From Symbiodinium natans (lineage: Eukaryota; Sar; Dinophyceae; Suessiales; Symbiodiniaceae), in NCBI GenBank assembly GCA_905221605.1, contig CAJNDS010002616.1, positions 8,096-72,095 of the forward strand: a stretch of DNA of 64,000 nt, given 5' to 3'. The stretch's first letter is position 1. Every line of letters begins with the position of its first letter. This document shows, in pieces, positions 50,084 to 60,962 of this stretch. The position numbers were made by a program, and so were the translations under genes. Under the pieces are notes generated by a model. That model was not told the origin of the DNA and searched no databases. It saw only the letters and a list, made by a program, of their open reading frames with translations.

Positions 50084-50200
50084 CTTGCAAAGCCTATAAG
50101 CCCCATAAAACCCACAAACCCTATAAATCCTATAAACCCTATAAACCCTATACACCCTATAAACCCTGGATAAACTGTATAAGCCCTGTAAACCCCGTAA
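50084..50200 (+). repeat. 9-bp CCCTATAAA tract
   Basis: Imperfect CCCTATAAA / CCTATAAAT / CCCTATACA units (TTTATAGGG). Confidence 0.85.
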
Positions 50201-50539
50201 GCCCCCGAATCCAACAAAACCCCGGACAAAACCCCAAATCAAAACCACTAAGAGCCCTAAACCCGAAAAAAACCTAAAAAATAACCTGTAACCCAGAAGC
50301 CTCCAAACCCAACAACCCCCGGATTATCCCCATACAACACCCCTAGGAGAAAAACACCCCCCAGGAGATAAACCCTAGAAACCCTACAAACCCTCTTAAC
50401 CCTACAAACCCTCTAAGCCCACAAACCCAAGAAACCCCGGATCAACCCCAAATAAAAGCCCCTAAACCTTAAACCCTAAACCCTAAACCCCAAACCCCAA
50501 ACCCCAAACCCTAAACCCCAAACCCTAAACCCTAATAGC

Positions 50540-50625
50540 CGACTGCTAGGGCCGCTGCGGCGACGACCTCCTCCTCTTCGGGCTGTGCGTCCATGATGCT
50601 GCACTTGAACCTTCTTTGGATTTAG
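50540..50625 (-). CDS. Probable exon, possible start
   Basis: Acceptor CCAAAGAAG|GTTC, minus frame FKCSIMDAQPEEEEVVAAAA. MDAQPEEEE could be an acidic N-terminus. Confidence 0.6.
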
Positions 50626-51287
50626 GGTTTAGGGTTTAGGGTTTAGGGTTTAGAGGGGGATATAGTGCAGTTGAACCTTCTCCCGAAGGTTTGAGGGCGG
50701 GGGGCGGTCCAGGGATGGTGGGTCTTGTGAAGTTAGGGGGCTTTTAGGGTTTTGAGGTTCTAGGGGTTTGGGTTGAAGGGTTTTGGGGTTCCAGGGTGTT
50801 CGGGTTTTAAATGAACAGCCTTCTGCTGGCCGCGAGTCAGGGCTTCGGGGTCTTAAAGTTTTTTGTACTTTGGGGATGAGCTTTGAAAGTCCGTACTGAA
50901 GCTAAACCCCAAATTCTAAACCGACCCCACAACCCCAAAGAAGCGGCTTTGAATGCAGCCATCCCTAAACCCTAAACCCTAAACCCTAAACCCTAAACCC
51001 TAAACCCTAAACCCTAAACCCCAAACCCCAAACCCTAAACCCCAAACTAAACCCTGAGCCCAGCCGAACTTCCGGCAACACCTAAACTCTACAGAGCCCC
51101 CCTTGTGTGTGCCTGAAACCCGAAAGCCGTAAGCCTTGAACCCACAAGACACAAGACCCCCGCCCGGTTCCCCCCCCTCTCCCCCCTCCCCTTCAAAAGA
51201 GAAACTCAAGCCTTTGGACCCCTAAACCCCACCCCGGAACCCCAAACCCAAGAAACCCAAAACATTACAAACCCTAAACTCCTAAAC

Positions 51288-51424
51288 TCCCCCCCCATTC
51301 CGCCCCCGCACCCCCCCCCCCCCCCCCCCCCGCCCCCCCCCCCCCCGCCCCCCCCCCCCCCCCCCCCCCCCCCCCGCCCCCCGCCCCCACCCCCCCGCCC
51401 CCCCCCCCCCCCCCCCCCTCCCAA
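51288..51424 (+). repeat. Poly-C tract with CG interruptions
   Basis: About 135 bases nearly pure C. The Gly-rich minus frames over it are artefacts. Confidence 0.95.
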
Positions 51425-51477
51425 CAAAAACAAAGAGCAAACTCCTAACCCAAAAAAAAAAAAGGAATAAGAGAAAC

Positions 51478-51580
51478 GTCTTTTGCGGTCTGAGGTGCGC
51501 GACCTGATGCACCTGACCCCTTTGGTTCACGAGCCTCACCTGGGATCCCGGGGAGACCAACATCCCTGGAAGGGTTTTTT
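51478..51580 (-). CDS. Probable exon
   Basis: Minus frame TLPGMLVSPGSQVRLVNQRG then QVHQVAHLRPQKT. Confidence 0.5.
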
Positions 51581-52039
51581 GCTTTTGAGCGATTGGGGGT
51601 TTCACCGTCTTAGGGTTTTGAAGGTTTTAGGGTTGTAGGGTTTGGGCTTGTTTTTGAGCGATTAGGGGTTTTAAGGTTTTAGGGTTTTAGGGCTTTAGGT
51701 CGAAGGGTTGTAGGGTTTTAGGGTTCAAGGGTTTAAGGGTCGAAGGGTTTTAGGGCTTTTGGGCTTTAGGGTTTGGGGCTTTAGGGTTTGGGCTTTAGGG
51801 CTCAGGGGTTTGAAGTTGACCGTTTAGGGCAAGTAGCTTAGGGTGTATAAGATGTTGGTAATGTAGTGGTTTGTTTATATATGGCTCGCTACAAGTGGTT
51901 ACAGGTGGTTATCAGTTCATTTAAAAAGAATGTTTTCGGACATTGAGGAAGGACAGTGCTTGTGCTCATATTGGCGCACGAAGAATTAAGGACGACGCTG
52001 AACTGATATGGAGGTTTCCGAAAATAGGGGACCCCTACT

Positions 52040-52306
52040 GCGCCGGGCCGATAGTTCGACCCACCAACATCTTGGGGTTGTTACACCCATACCCCGCCCT
52101 CTTCCCCATAGACTCCTGACACAATGGGGCTGGGGGCCTCCTCCGGGGCTTCTATAGTACTATATTCTCAAAACGGGGTATTAATTTCTCCGCTAGCAGG
52201 CGTAGGGAAAAACGCTACTTCTCGGCACTCCGCTACTCCGCGGGAGCCTTCACTGTCTGCGTGCCATCCAACATGTGCCGTGGGTCGAAACTTTCGGCCC
52301 GGGGGT
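52040..52306 (-). mobile_element. 265-bp inverted-repeat element, second full copy
   Basis: Inverse complement of 1046-1310 with few substitutions and short indels. Starts GCGCCGGGCCGATAGTTCGA, ends CGAAACTTTCGGCCCGGGG. A family-5 terminus (GGTTTCCGAAAATAGGGGAC) abuts its left end. Confidence 0.85.
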
Positions 52307-52336
52307 GTAATCTAGACCCCTGGTAGGAAGGTATGA

Positions 52337-52415
52337 ATGTTTAGGGTTTAGGGTTTAGGGTTTAGGGTTTAGGGTTTAGGGTTTAGGGTTTAGGGTTTAG
52401 GGCTTAGGGTTTAGG
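52337..52415 (+). repeat. TTTAGGG array, 11 units
   Basis: Near-perfect array beside the 265-bp element, as at 26201. Confidence 0.97.
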
Positions 52416-52944
52416 GTGGCCTTAAAGCCCAGTGCTTTAGATGAGGGTGCCCGACGAATTTCTTGGAGGAAGGGGGGCTCCTACGAATTCTTGGGGCTTG
52501 CCCTCAATCCTGAACCCCTCCAAGCCCAAGCACCGAACTCCCCAAGACCGCCCCAGCCCTTCAACCCGACACCCGACACAAGAAACCCCTAAACCCTTAA
52601 AGCCTGAACCCCCCAAATCCGACACCCCAAACCCTAAACCCCACCCAAAAAGCCCTCTGAAGTTTAACTCGTTTAGGGTTGAGGATTTGGGGTTTAGGGT
52701 GGAGGGTTCGGGTTGAGGGTTGAGGTTTATGGTTTAGGGCGTCGGCAAATACATTGTTTGGAAGACCTCAAAAGTCACGCCTTTGGGGGTGATAAAGTGT
52801 TCTTTGGGAAACTTTGGGGTGCAGCCGCAACCTCGGATTTCCGCAAACGCCGAGACCCGGAAAACCCAAAACCCTAAACCCGACACCCCAAAACCCCCAA
52901 AACCCCTAGCCCTAAAATCCCCAACGAAACCCCTAAAACCCCCA

Positions 52945-53045
52945 AAACATCCAAAACATCCAAAACGCCCCAAAACGCCCCAAACCGCCCCAAACCGCCC
53001 CAAAACGCCCCAAAACGCCCCAAAACGCCCAAAACCCCCAAACCG
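52945..53045 (+). repeat. 10-bp CCCCAAAACG array
   Basis: About nine units of CCCCAAAACG/CCCCAAACCG. Confidence 0.9.
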
Positions 53046-53168
53046 CCCAAAACCCCCCAAGACCTTTTAAACCCGAAGCCCCGAAGCCCTAAACCCTAAA
53101 TCCTAAACCCTAAATCCTAAATCCTAAACCCTAAACCCCCAAACCCTTTAAACCCCGAAGCCCTAAAC

Positions 53169-53250
53169 CTATTTTCAGCTGCAGCGCGTGCCCCGACGTG
53201 GGTGCCCGTATGCGTCGCATCCATGGGCTGCACATCTGACAGGGTGGTTT
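53169..53250 (-). CDS. Probable exon with AG|GTTTAGGG donor
   Basis: Minus frame TLSDVQPMDATHTGTHVGAR then AAAEN; donor GAAAATAG|GTTTAGGG, exactly at the telomeric unit. Confidence 0.65.
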
Positions 53251-53452
53251 AGGGTTTGGGGTTTAGGGTTTAGGGTTTGGGGTTTAGGGTTTAGGGTTTG
53301 GGGTTTAGGGTTTGGGGTTTAGGGTTTAGGGTTTGGGGTTTAGGGTTTGGGGTTTAGGGTTTGGGGTTTAGGGTTTGGGGTTTAGGGTTTGGAGTTTAGG
53401 GTTTGGAGTTTAGGGTTTGGGGTTTGGGGTTTAGGGTTTGGGGTTTAGGGTC
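53243..53452 (+). repeat. TTTAGGGTTTGGGG higher-order array
   Basis: About thirty 7-mers, mostly alternating TTTAGGG and TTTGGGG in a 14-bp or 21-bp rhythm, ending in TTTGGAG variants. Confidence 0.95.
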
Positions 53453-53848
53453 CCAAAATCGGCCCCATGTGGTTTACTCCGTCGGGTTTATAGGGTTGTC
53501 GGGTTTATCGGGTTTGTAGGGTTGGTGGGGTTTTGTGTAGGTCTGTACAGGGTGTTGTGGGGTTTGTGTAGGTTTGTATAGGGTTTTGTAGGGTTTGTAG
53601 GGTTTGCACAGGCTTTGTTTAGGTCATTTTGGGATTTTTTAAGGGTATGTGTAGGCTTTGAAAGAGTTTTTAGGGGTTTATAAGGTTTTTAGGGTTATCT
53701 ACATGAGCACCGAAAGACCGACGCCTGTAGGGTGTTAGGAATGATTGTGCGCCCTGAATATCCCAATACCCGGAATCAAAACCTCGCAAGACCTAAACCC
53801 TACACCCTACACCCTAAACCCTAAACCCTAAACCCTAAACCCTAATCG

Positions 53849-53955
53849 AATTTCGCAGAAGACCCATCCCCGCCACGCAGAGGATGCACAGCATGCCCCC
53901 GGTGATGCCGATGGCGGCCGTGTAAGTCGACTCGTTCCTCCACATGGCGTAAGCC
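53849..53955 (-). CDS. Probable exon with transmembrane segment, telomeric on both edges
   Basis: Minus frame AYAMWRNESTYTAAIGITGG followed by MLCILCVAGMGLLRNS, a good membrane helix. The acceptor is TTTAG|GGCTTACGCC with a pure CCCTAAA (plus-strand) array behind it; the donor lies in ATTAGG|GTTTAGGG. This exon gives the clearest case for telomeric repeats supplying both splice sites. Confidence 0.7.
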
Positions 53956-54045
53956 CTAAACCCTAAACCCTAAACCCTAAACCTTAAACCCTAAACCCTA
54001 AACCCTAAACCCTAAACCCTAAACCCTAACCCTAAACCCCAAACC
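53956..54045 (+). repeat. CCCTAAA array, 12 units
   Basis: Near-perfect array directly at the acceptor of the transmembrane exon. Confidence 0.97.
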
Positions 54046-54074
54046 CCTAAAAAAGCACTTGAGAATTCAGGGTT

Positions 54075-54165
54075 GCATGCGGTGCCAGTGTGTGGTGCTC
54101 GCCAAAGGAACTTTTTTGAACAAGGCCGTCCACACCCCCGTCGCCCGATCCGACAGGGATCTGGG
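54075..54165 (-). CDS. Probable exon
   Basis: Minus frame GSGDGGVDGLVQKSSFGEHH then TLAPHAT. Confidence 0.5.
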
Positions 54166-54734
54166 CTTGTGACCTGAGAGTCCTTTCTCAGGAGACTAAA
54201 GGAGGGACGCTGATAAGGGACCTTAAGGGTTCTGGGGGGGGGATGTAGGGGCTACTACGTAAGGTCTATGCAGGGGTTGTTTCGGGAGACTCAGGGTCCC
54301 TCCTAGAAGAATTTCTCCTTATCCCCCTTAACTTTCTCTCGCAGCCTGCAGAAGAAACAGCTCTACACTAGCGCCTTTCACAGAAGTGCAAGGGCATGGG
54401 TCGTTATTCCGTACGCTGAACTACTATTTGCTTCAGAACCCCAAAAGAATTAAAAATGACAATCCCTATATTACCCTTAATAAGGAAGAATGTTTTTCAT
54501 TTTTTCGGGGTTCTTAAGCAATTCGTAGTGAAGGCCAGAAACCGAAGCACATGGGAGGCAGCCCCGAAAACCAACTTAAGCCAACTCCTTAACCGGGTTC
54601 GCCTCGCCAACGGTCAAGCCCCAAACCTGAATAGGGACCCTAAACCCCACATAGAGGCTATTTGGGTTTAGGGTTTAGGGTTTAGGGTTTAGGGGGTTGA
54701 GGATGTGGGGTTCGGGCTCTTTGTTTTGGGTTTT

Positions 54735-54835
54735 GCCGGGCGTCAGCGGATTGGACTCGGATTCGATGAGGAGGTCCAGCGGAAGGCTCTCTACCAGTGC
54801 AAACAGCGACCTTGGAGTGGCATGAAAAAGGGGGC
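54735..54835 (-). CDS. Probable exon, helical
   Basis: Minus frame HATPRSLFALVESLPLDLLI then ESESNPLTPGKT. The plus frame is also open (GFDEEVQRKALYQCKQRPWS), so strand is moderately certain. Confidence 0.5.
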
Positions 54836-54840
54836 TGAGG

Positions 54841-54904
54841 TTGGGATGTTCCCCCCTTATACGAACGGTCCTGAATCGGGCGTATAGTACCCCCCCCCAT
54901 TCTG
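54841..54904. mobile_element. Hairpin MITE family 1, copy E, cut by a telomeric array
   Basis: Left half only: TTGGGATGTTCCCCCCTTAT and AACGGTCCTGAATCGG. At 54905 the sequence changes directly into (CCCTAAA)6 and the right half is missing. Confidence 0.8.
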
Positions 54905-54964
54905 TAAACCCTAAACCCTAAACCCTAAACCCTAAACCCTAAACCCTGGTTTAGCGCATTGCAT

Positions 54965-55072
54965 CGAGGGGGAATCGGAGGGACATTCTTTGCACACAGT
55001 CTCTCGAAGCGCAAGCCCTATACGACACACGCCCAGCAGCTCAAGGGGTTGTGGGACAGCAGCTTCTCGTGA
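54965..55072 (-). CDS. Probable exon
   Basis: Minus frame REAAVPQPLEL, LGVCRIGLALRETVCKEC, SDSPSMQ. Flanked by CCCTAAA arrays on both sides. Confidence 0.6.
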
Positions 55073-55091
55073 AGAACCCGAAACCATAAAC

Positions 55092-55196
55092 CCTAAACCC
55101 TAAACCCTGAACCCTGAACCCTAAACCCTAAACCCTAAACCCTAAACCCTAAACCCTAAACCCTAAACCCTAACCCTAAACCCTAAACCCTAAACC
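55092..55196 (+). repeat. CCCTAAA array, about 15 units
   Basis: Near-perfect, with one CCCTAA deletion unit. Beyond it (55200-55550) only a weak minus frame around 55330 and three tandem AGTCTTTGGCAAG copies (55364-55400) are seen. Confidence 0.95.
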
Positions 55197-55553
55197 CAAA
55201 ACCTCACGAAACACAAGCACCACCCGAAACTAACCCGCCTCCAGGGTGTTCAGCCTTTTTTTGGGTACCCGACATCAACCCCAAAAAGGGTCCAGAAATT
55301 CGAGGAGTGACCATAACATAACCTAAAGGTCATAAAGCTCTTGGCCATTTTCGAAGTCTTTGGCAAGAGTCTTTGGCAAGAGTCTTTGGCAAGAGGCTTT
55401 GGGCCTTTGGAGGGGGTTGAAGGTCGGAGAAGGCACTTCCCCCCCAACGCCACGATCTGGGCCCCCGAAACACGACAACCCTAGCCCTAAACCCTAAAAC
55501 TATGGGAATCTTCCGGAGGAGTCTCGCGGCCAATGCTGCATAAGCCCCACAAG

Positions 55554-55640
55554 TTGGGATGTTCTCCCTTAGACTAACAGTCCCTATTTGGGATTGTAAT
55601 CGGGGGTACTATACTCCCTATTAAGGACTGTTAGTATAAA
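55554..55640. mobile_element. Hairpin MITE family 1, copy F, right end lost
   Basis: TTGGGATGTTCTCCCTTAGA and CAGTCCCTATTTGGGATTGT on the left, TATTAAGGACTGTTAGTATA on the right; the terminal AACATCCCAA is missing. Confidence 0.8.
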
Positions 55641-56221
55641 CCCAATCAACCCTGAAAGCACTACGTGAACCCGAACACTACAAAACGCCTTGCCAGGAAA
55701 GGTGCGTGTGGTTCGTCACGCACCAGGAGGCATTACTTGCAGAGGCGCTTGGATCCGAAAGGGGGTACTCCACAAGCCTCCAGTTCAGCGGAGGGCTACT
55801 TGGGGGGCTGAGTTAGGGTTTAGCGTTTACGGTTTAGGGTTCCTCTTAACACCTCCAGTTTAGAGGGCTTTGAGGGCAGGCGGGAGTTCAGGGATTTCGC
55901 GAGAACTGACAGGGAGAGTCAAGGGGCTGTCATGGGGATTTCAAGGGTTCTTCGGCGGGGAGCTTTTCAAAGGCTTGCAAGAAGGTTTAGGGTTTAGGGT
56001 TTGGGGTTTGGGGTTTCGGGTTTAGCGTTTAGGGATCGCGATTTACTGGGAGTTAGGGCTTAAGGCTTATGCAGGGTCTGGGGCAACTCATGCCGGGCAT
56101 CGTAGAAGCTTTTGGCTTCACGAGTTAAGCTTTGGGGTCCTTGAAGCCCCCCAAGCCCAGGAGCCTATTTTTGCAGCTCCGCTTATCAGTCTAAAACATT
56201 GGAAACACAAGAACGGCCGCC

Positions 56222-56335
56222 ATAATTTTGCCAGAACTTGTAGTCTGGGTGCTCCATGCCAGCATCGGACCAGGCGTTGAGTTGCGGATCAAAGAAGCTG
56301 CACCTCTGACACAGCTCGGTGATCGGGCAGAAGGG
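56222..56335 (-). CDS. Probable exon, Cys-rich
   Basis: Minus frame PFCPITELCQRCSFFDPQLN then AWSDAGMEHPDYKFWQNYG. Acceptor TGTGTCAGAG|GTGC or further upstream. CPITELCQRC could coordinate metal. Confidence 0.65.
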
Positions 56336-56782
56336 TTGAGGGTTTAGATGGTTTATAGGGTTTTGGGTTATACGGTTCAGGGGTTTAGGGGTTTTGGGGG
56401 CTGGGGCTGGTTCGGAGGCTTTAGGTCAGCTGAGATGTTGAGGTGTTCGGGCTTTCGAGCAATCCACTCCACACATGTGGGGTTTTGTCGACAATAGGAA
56501 CCTCTTGTGGTCTCCATTCATTCTCACTTTATCTGCGAAACTTGGTTTCAAGTGACGTGCTGGCGACAACGGCTAGAATACGCTCGAATCCTAGAGGCAG
56601 CGCAGGACCCTAAAAGCTAGATGTGGAAGACTCTTCGAACCGTATTTGGCTCTAAGGGGACCCTACAAGGAGGGGCCACCTTACTTTACCAACTGTTGCT
56701 AAGGGGTTGGTGTCCTTGGTGTCAGTCTGTCAGTCGGAGTTAAACCCTAAACCCTAAACCCTAAACCCTAACCCCTAACTCC

Positions 56783-56885
56783 CACTTGTCTAGTCTTCCT
56801 CGGCGGCCTCTCTCCCTTCACCGGAGGACGGTTGGTGATGGTGAAGGCGATGCGCTCGCTGCCGGAAACCTGGCGCAAGAGGAGT
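56783..56885 (-). CDS. Probable exon
   Basis: Acceptor CTCTTGCGCCAG|GTT; minus frame VSGSERIAFTITNRPPVKGE then RPPRKTRQVG. Confidence 0.65.
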
Positions 56886-56899
56886 CCTTGGGGGTTGGG

Positions 56900-58275
56900 G
56901 TTTGGGGTTTAGGGTTTGGGGTTTAGGGTTTAGGGTTTGGGGTTTAGGGTTGATTGAGGGTTAAGGGTTAAGGGTTTGGGGCTTCCGGCGAACCTTTGTG
57001 AAAAGTATTTCGGATGTTCCGAGGACCCTTGGAGGGAACCAACATACCGCGCGTTGCCAACCTGTTGTAAGGGGTCCTGGGAATGTGGTTGCTACAGGCA
57101 TTAGAAGTGTAGTATCTTAAACCCTGCACCCTAAACCCATTCGTGTAAGGTGGGTTTGGGATTTGGGGTCAACTTGCGCATGTTCCGCTGGGTTTTGGGG
57201 AAGCACTCCCCCCTGAACCCTGAACCGTTGAAGCCTTAGAGGTCAGGGTCCCCCCAAGAGAGGCCTATGTACTCCACAAAGAGCTTACACCCAGCAATCA
57301 GCATACATGTGCTTGTTTACACGACCCCTAGCCTTGGCTCCGAGTTGTTGCGCTCTAAACCCTGGCACCTAGCACCCTAAAACCCACACACCTTCACCCT
57401 AAACCCTAAACTCTAAACCCAACAACCCTAAACCCTAAACTCGAAACCCAACAACCCTAAAACCCTAAAACCCTGAACACTAACTTAGGGTTCTGAGACA
57501 AATCAGCCCCACATGGCTCCAACCCCCCACACCCTAAACCCTACTCTGGTTAAGGTTTGGCTTTAGGCTTTAGGGTGTGGGGTTCAGGGTTTAGGGTTTA
57601 GGGATTGTGTTTTGTTAAAGCCACTCGGCCCGAAGACCCCTAAAACCCCTAGACCTTCAACCCTGGGCCCTACAAACCGCACAAACACATGAGCGGGGGG
57701 GACATCCAGCAGTCGAAGCGTGCCGCTGACCTGAGCGGTTTGTTCGGTTGGGTTTTAGGGGGCTTTGTGTTTTAGGCTTTGGGTTTAGGGCTTGGTTTTC
57801 GGGGCTTTTGGAGGGTTTAGGGTTCAGAGTTTAAGGTTTTTGGCCTTGCGGTTATAGGGCTTAGGGGCTGAGGGGTGTGTTGAGGGCATGTGGTGCATCT
57901 AGCGCTTATAGAGCAAGAAGGCTTTCCGGGGCTTATAGGGCCTATGACCTATGGATTCAGAGGCTCTTCGGCTTTTTGAGGCTTTTGGTGTTTGGGAGTT
58001 ATTGGGGCTTTTGGAGGTAAGGGTGGGGTTAAAGCGGTTCTTGGGCTTGGGGGGTTTATAGGTTGCCGGGATTTCACGACAGGGGCGCTGTCAGGGAAGG
58101 GTTTCGTCAGTCTCTCCCTAAACCCTGGACACTAAAACGCGAAATCCTAAACCCCTAAGCCCTAAACCCTGGGCTCATAAAGCAAGCTGCTTCTACTGGC
58201 AGCCCACGGCTTGCGGCAGAATAAGGCCTGTAGTGTTGTGGGGGTTCTTACGCAAGTAGTAGATAAACCCTGAGC
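56900..58275. other. Long stretch without a supported exon
   Basis: Degenerate telomeric motifs of many kinds (TTTGGGG, CCCTGAA, GGGCTTATAGG) mixed with unique sequence. I saw no frame here with convincing splice edges. Confidence 0.5.
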
Positions 58276-58366
58276 CCCAAACCCTAAACCCTAAACCCTA
58301 AACCCTAAACCCTAAACCCTAAACCCTAAACCCTAAACCCTAAACCCTAAACCCTAAACTCTAAAC
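58276..58366 (+). repeat. CCCTAAA array, 13 units
   Basis: Near-perfect, followed by a weak open island at 58390-58475. Confidence 0.97.
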
Positions 58367-58471
58367 CCCAAAGCCCCAAAAGCAAGGCAAGCGGCTTCGT
58401 TCACGAAGGAGAAGTCCACCACTGGGGAATGGAGGACCACCTTTCAGGCCCCAGATGCCCTCTGCCCACCC

Positions 58472-58665
58472 TTTTAAAACCCTTTTAGACCCTTTTAAAC
58501 CCTTTTAAACCCCTTTTAGACCCTTCTAAACCCTTAAAAACCCTTAAAAAGCCTTAAAGCCCTCTAAACCCTCAAAACCCTCAAACCCCTTAAAACCCCT
58601 TAAAACCCCTTAAAACCCTTAAAACCCTGAGCAACCCTTTAAACCATTTGAACCTTTGAAACCCT
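58472..58665 (+). repeat. CCCTTTTAAA-type expanded tract
   Basis: CCCTTTTAAA, CCCTTAAAAA and CCCCTTAAAA units of 9-11 bp, another amplified telomere-like variant. Confidence 0.85.
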
Positions 58666-59384
58666 TAAACCCTAAAGAAGGGGTTTAGGGCTTTGGGGGT
58701 CAAGATGCTTCCAGTCCAGGGCTCTCGTTTTCCGGGCTTAGGGTTTGAAGGCTCGGCTCGGCTTTTTTGTATTCTAAACGCCTTCACTAGGCTGCCCAGT
58801 AACCTAGGCTTAAAAAGGGTACCCTTTTTTGCTAAAAACGGGTTTATAAGGGAACCTAAACCCCCCAAGAAGGGAACAAGGGTACTACTGGGCATCCTCG
58901 TTCACCTACTTGTTTGGCTCATGCCTGGGACAGGGTTGAGGGTTCAGACTTTGATCGCGTCCGGGGGCCTCAAGGGGCAGGATCCAAGGTTTAAGTGTGC
59001 TGAGACCAAGCAGGCTTCTGGCTTAGAGACAACTTGCCGCCTTGTGAAGGTACCCTGTGTAAGCATGTGGAGTAGCTGTAGAAGTAGCGGGTGGGACGAG
59101 GGGCAACGACAGGCTCGGGGAGCTTTCAGCCCCGAAAAACCCAAGCAGCCTTAAGACCCAAACAATTCCGAATCCCTCAAACAGTCCCTAAACCCTGAAC
59201 CCTTCATCCTCAACTAACCCTAAACCCTAAACCCCAAACCCTAAACAGCCCTAGCCCCTCAGAACACACCGAAAATACCCCCTCAAACCCCTAAGAAAGA
59301 CCCTAAACCTTAAACCCTAAACCCTAAACCCTAAACCCGAAACCCTAAACCCTAACCCCCCCCCCCCCCGAATCCCCCGGAGCC

Positions 59385-59440
59385 TTGTCTCCTGGAGTTG
59401 TCCCTTCCGTAGGGATCCCCCTGGTCACCTCTGCTGTCAC
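59385..59440 (-). CDS. Probable short exon with AG|G and AG|GC edges
   Basis: Acceptor TCGTTCTGTCAG|GTGACAG, donor GACAAG|GCTCCGG; minus frame VTAEVTRGIPTEGTTPGDK. Confidence 0.65.
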
Positions 59441-59465
59441 CTGACAGAACGACGCAGAGGGAGGG

Positions 59466-59551
59466 TTTAGGGTTTAGGGTTTAGGGTTTAGGGTTTAGGG
59501 TTTAGGGTTTAGGGTTTAGGGTTTAGGGTTTAGGGTTTAGGGTTTAGGGTT
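59466..59551 (+). repeat. TTTAGGG array, 12 units
   Basis: Perfect array grading without a break into the 8-bp variant at 59552. Confidence 0.97.
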
Positions 59552-59634
59552 TAGAGGTTTAGAGGTTTAGAGGTTCAGAGGTTCAGAGGTTTAGAGGTTT
59601 AGAGGTTCAGAGGTTCAGAGGTTTAGAGGTTTAG
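59552..59634 (+). repeat. TTTAGAGG/TTCAGAGG 8-bp array
   Basis: Ten 8-bp units in blocks: TTTAGAGG x3, TTCAGAGG x2, TTTAGAGG x2, TTCAGAGG x2, TTTAGAGG. The block order shows duplication of a multi-unit segment. Confidence 0.9.
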
Positions 59635-59799
59635 GGTCTGGGTTTAGCGTCTGGGGAACTAGGCTTAAAGTTCAGGGCTTAGCTGGGTTCTGGGTGTCAG
59701 CTCCCGGGCCTCACGCTTCGAATTTTTAAGTTCAGCGTTTAGCTGGAAACACTAAATCCTATATCCGAAGCCCTAAACCCTAAACCCTACACTGAAACC

Positions 59800-59915
59800 T
59801 TGCCTCGGTCATCACCAGGATTGTGTTCCCACCCTCAGACAGATTCCGCAGCAGGCCCTGCGGCACCACAACCTCGGCAGGAGCCAGCTCTCCCCCCACA
59901 CACAACACGGGGTGC
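59800..59915 (-). CDS. Probable exon, very protein-like
   Basis: Minus frame LCVGGELAPAEVVVPQGLLR then NLSEGGNTILVMTEA; GC donor ATGACCGAG|GCAAGG. Confidence 0.7.
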
Positions 59916-59933
59916 GAAGCATCACACGGGTGT

Positions 59934-60015
59934 TTCCCAAATTAGGGTACCGGCACCGCGTTTATCCCCAAATAGAACGAGTGTAACCCATTAAGGGTTC
60001 GTTCGTGTACCCCAG
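59934..60015. mobile_element. Possible small hairpin element
   Basis: TGTTTCCCAAATTAGGGTAC on the left and AAGGGTTCGTTCGTGTACCC on the right resemble the family-5 plan; weak. Confidence 0.35.
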
Positions 60016-60325
60016 TGCTTTTTCGATGCATCGATTCCTCCACCTCCCAAACCCAGGGCCATGTTTTGACTCAATGCCACCCCCCCCCCCCCCCGGAACC
60101 CTAAACCCTCTTATGTCGATTGGGTTGAGGGTTTAAGTTGTTTTTTGCGGGGGCCGGGGGGGGGGATATGAGGGATGAGGGATGCAGACAGGCAGCCCTC
60201 AGAGGGTTAACGGTTAAGGGTTTGCTGGGTTTGGGGTTTAGGGCTTGAGGGTTTACGGTTGAGGGTGCAACCCAACACAAATCCAGCGTCAAAAGGAGCC
60301 TACAAGGCCCCACTACGAAAGTCTA

Positions 60326-60394
60326 GGGCTTTTAGGGTTTAGGGTTTAGGGTTTAGGGTTTAGGGTTTAGGGTTTAGGGTTTAGGGTTTAGGGC
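60326..60394 (+). repeat. TTTAGGG array, 10 units
   Basis: Perfect array adjoining an exon-like island. Confidence 0.97.
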
Positions 60395-60490
60395 TACATG
60401 CAGCCGGAAAGCGCTGATCGTCCCAGGCTCACTCGAGCGCGTGAGCGTCAACACCGTCCTGGTTACTCTCACACTGCGCCAAGGACATAA
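60395..60490 (-). CDS. Probable exon, strand uncertain
   Basis: Minus frame SVRVTRTVLTLTRSSEPGTI; plus frame ALIVPGSLERVSVNTVLVTL is equally open. Confidence 0.4.
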
Positions 60491-60898
60491 GCAGGGTTTA
60501 GGGTTTAGGGTTTAGGGTTTAGGGTTTAGGGTTTAGGGGTTAGGGGGTACCCTTCTTCGTGTTTCATGGGCATCATTTAGAGAAGCTGAACAATAGCCCA
60601 GGCTAAATGCTCAGAGAAAGGAATAAGCGAGGGGGGGGGGGGGGGGAACGGGGGAACCATGGGAGAACTTGTGCGGCAACCACGCTTCTTCGGCTGTCCG
60701 CGCGGGGCATCACGAAACCCGACACCCTAACCCCTGATCCATGTCCTGCTTTGCAACACTAAGGGCCGCACTCTCCGCATTGCTGCTGCTATGGATAGGG
60801 GCTAGTATTTCTGAGAAGCCTCAAGCCCTAAAGCCCACAAAGACCCTCAAGCCCCTGAAACACCCCAAAAGCTCCCGAAAACCCTAAGCCCACCTAGA

Positions 60899-60962
60899 CC
60901 CTAAACCCTAAACCCTAAACCCTAAACCCTAAACCCTAAACCCTAAACCCTAAACCCTAAAC
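60899..60962 (+). repeat. CCCTAAA array, 9 units
   Basis: Perfect array whose coding-sense start is the donor of the exon at 60963. Confidence 0.97.
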
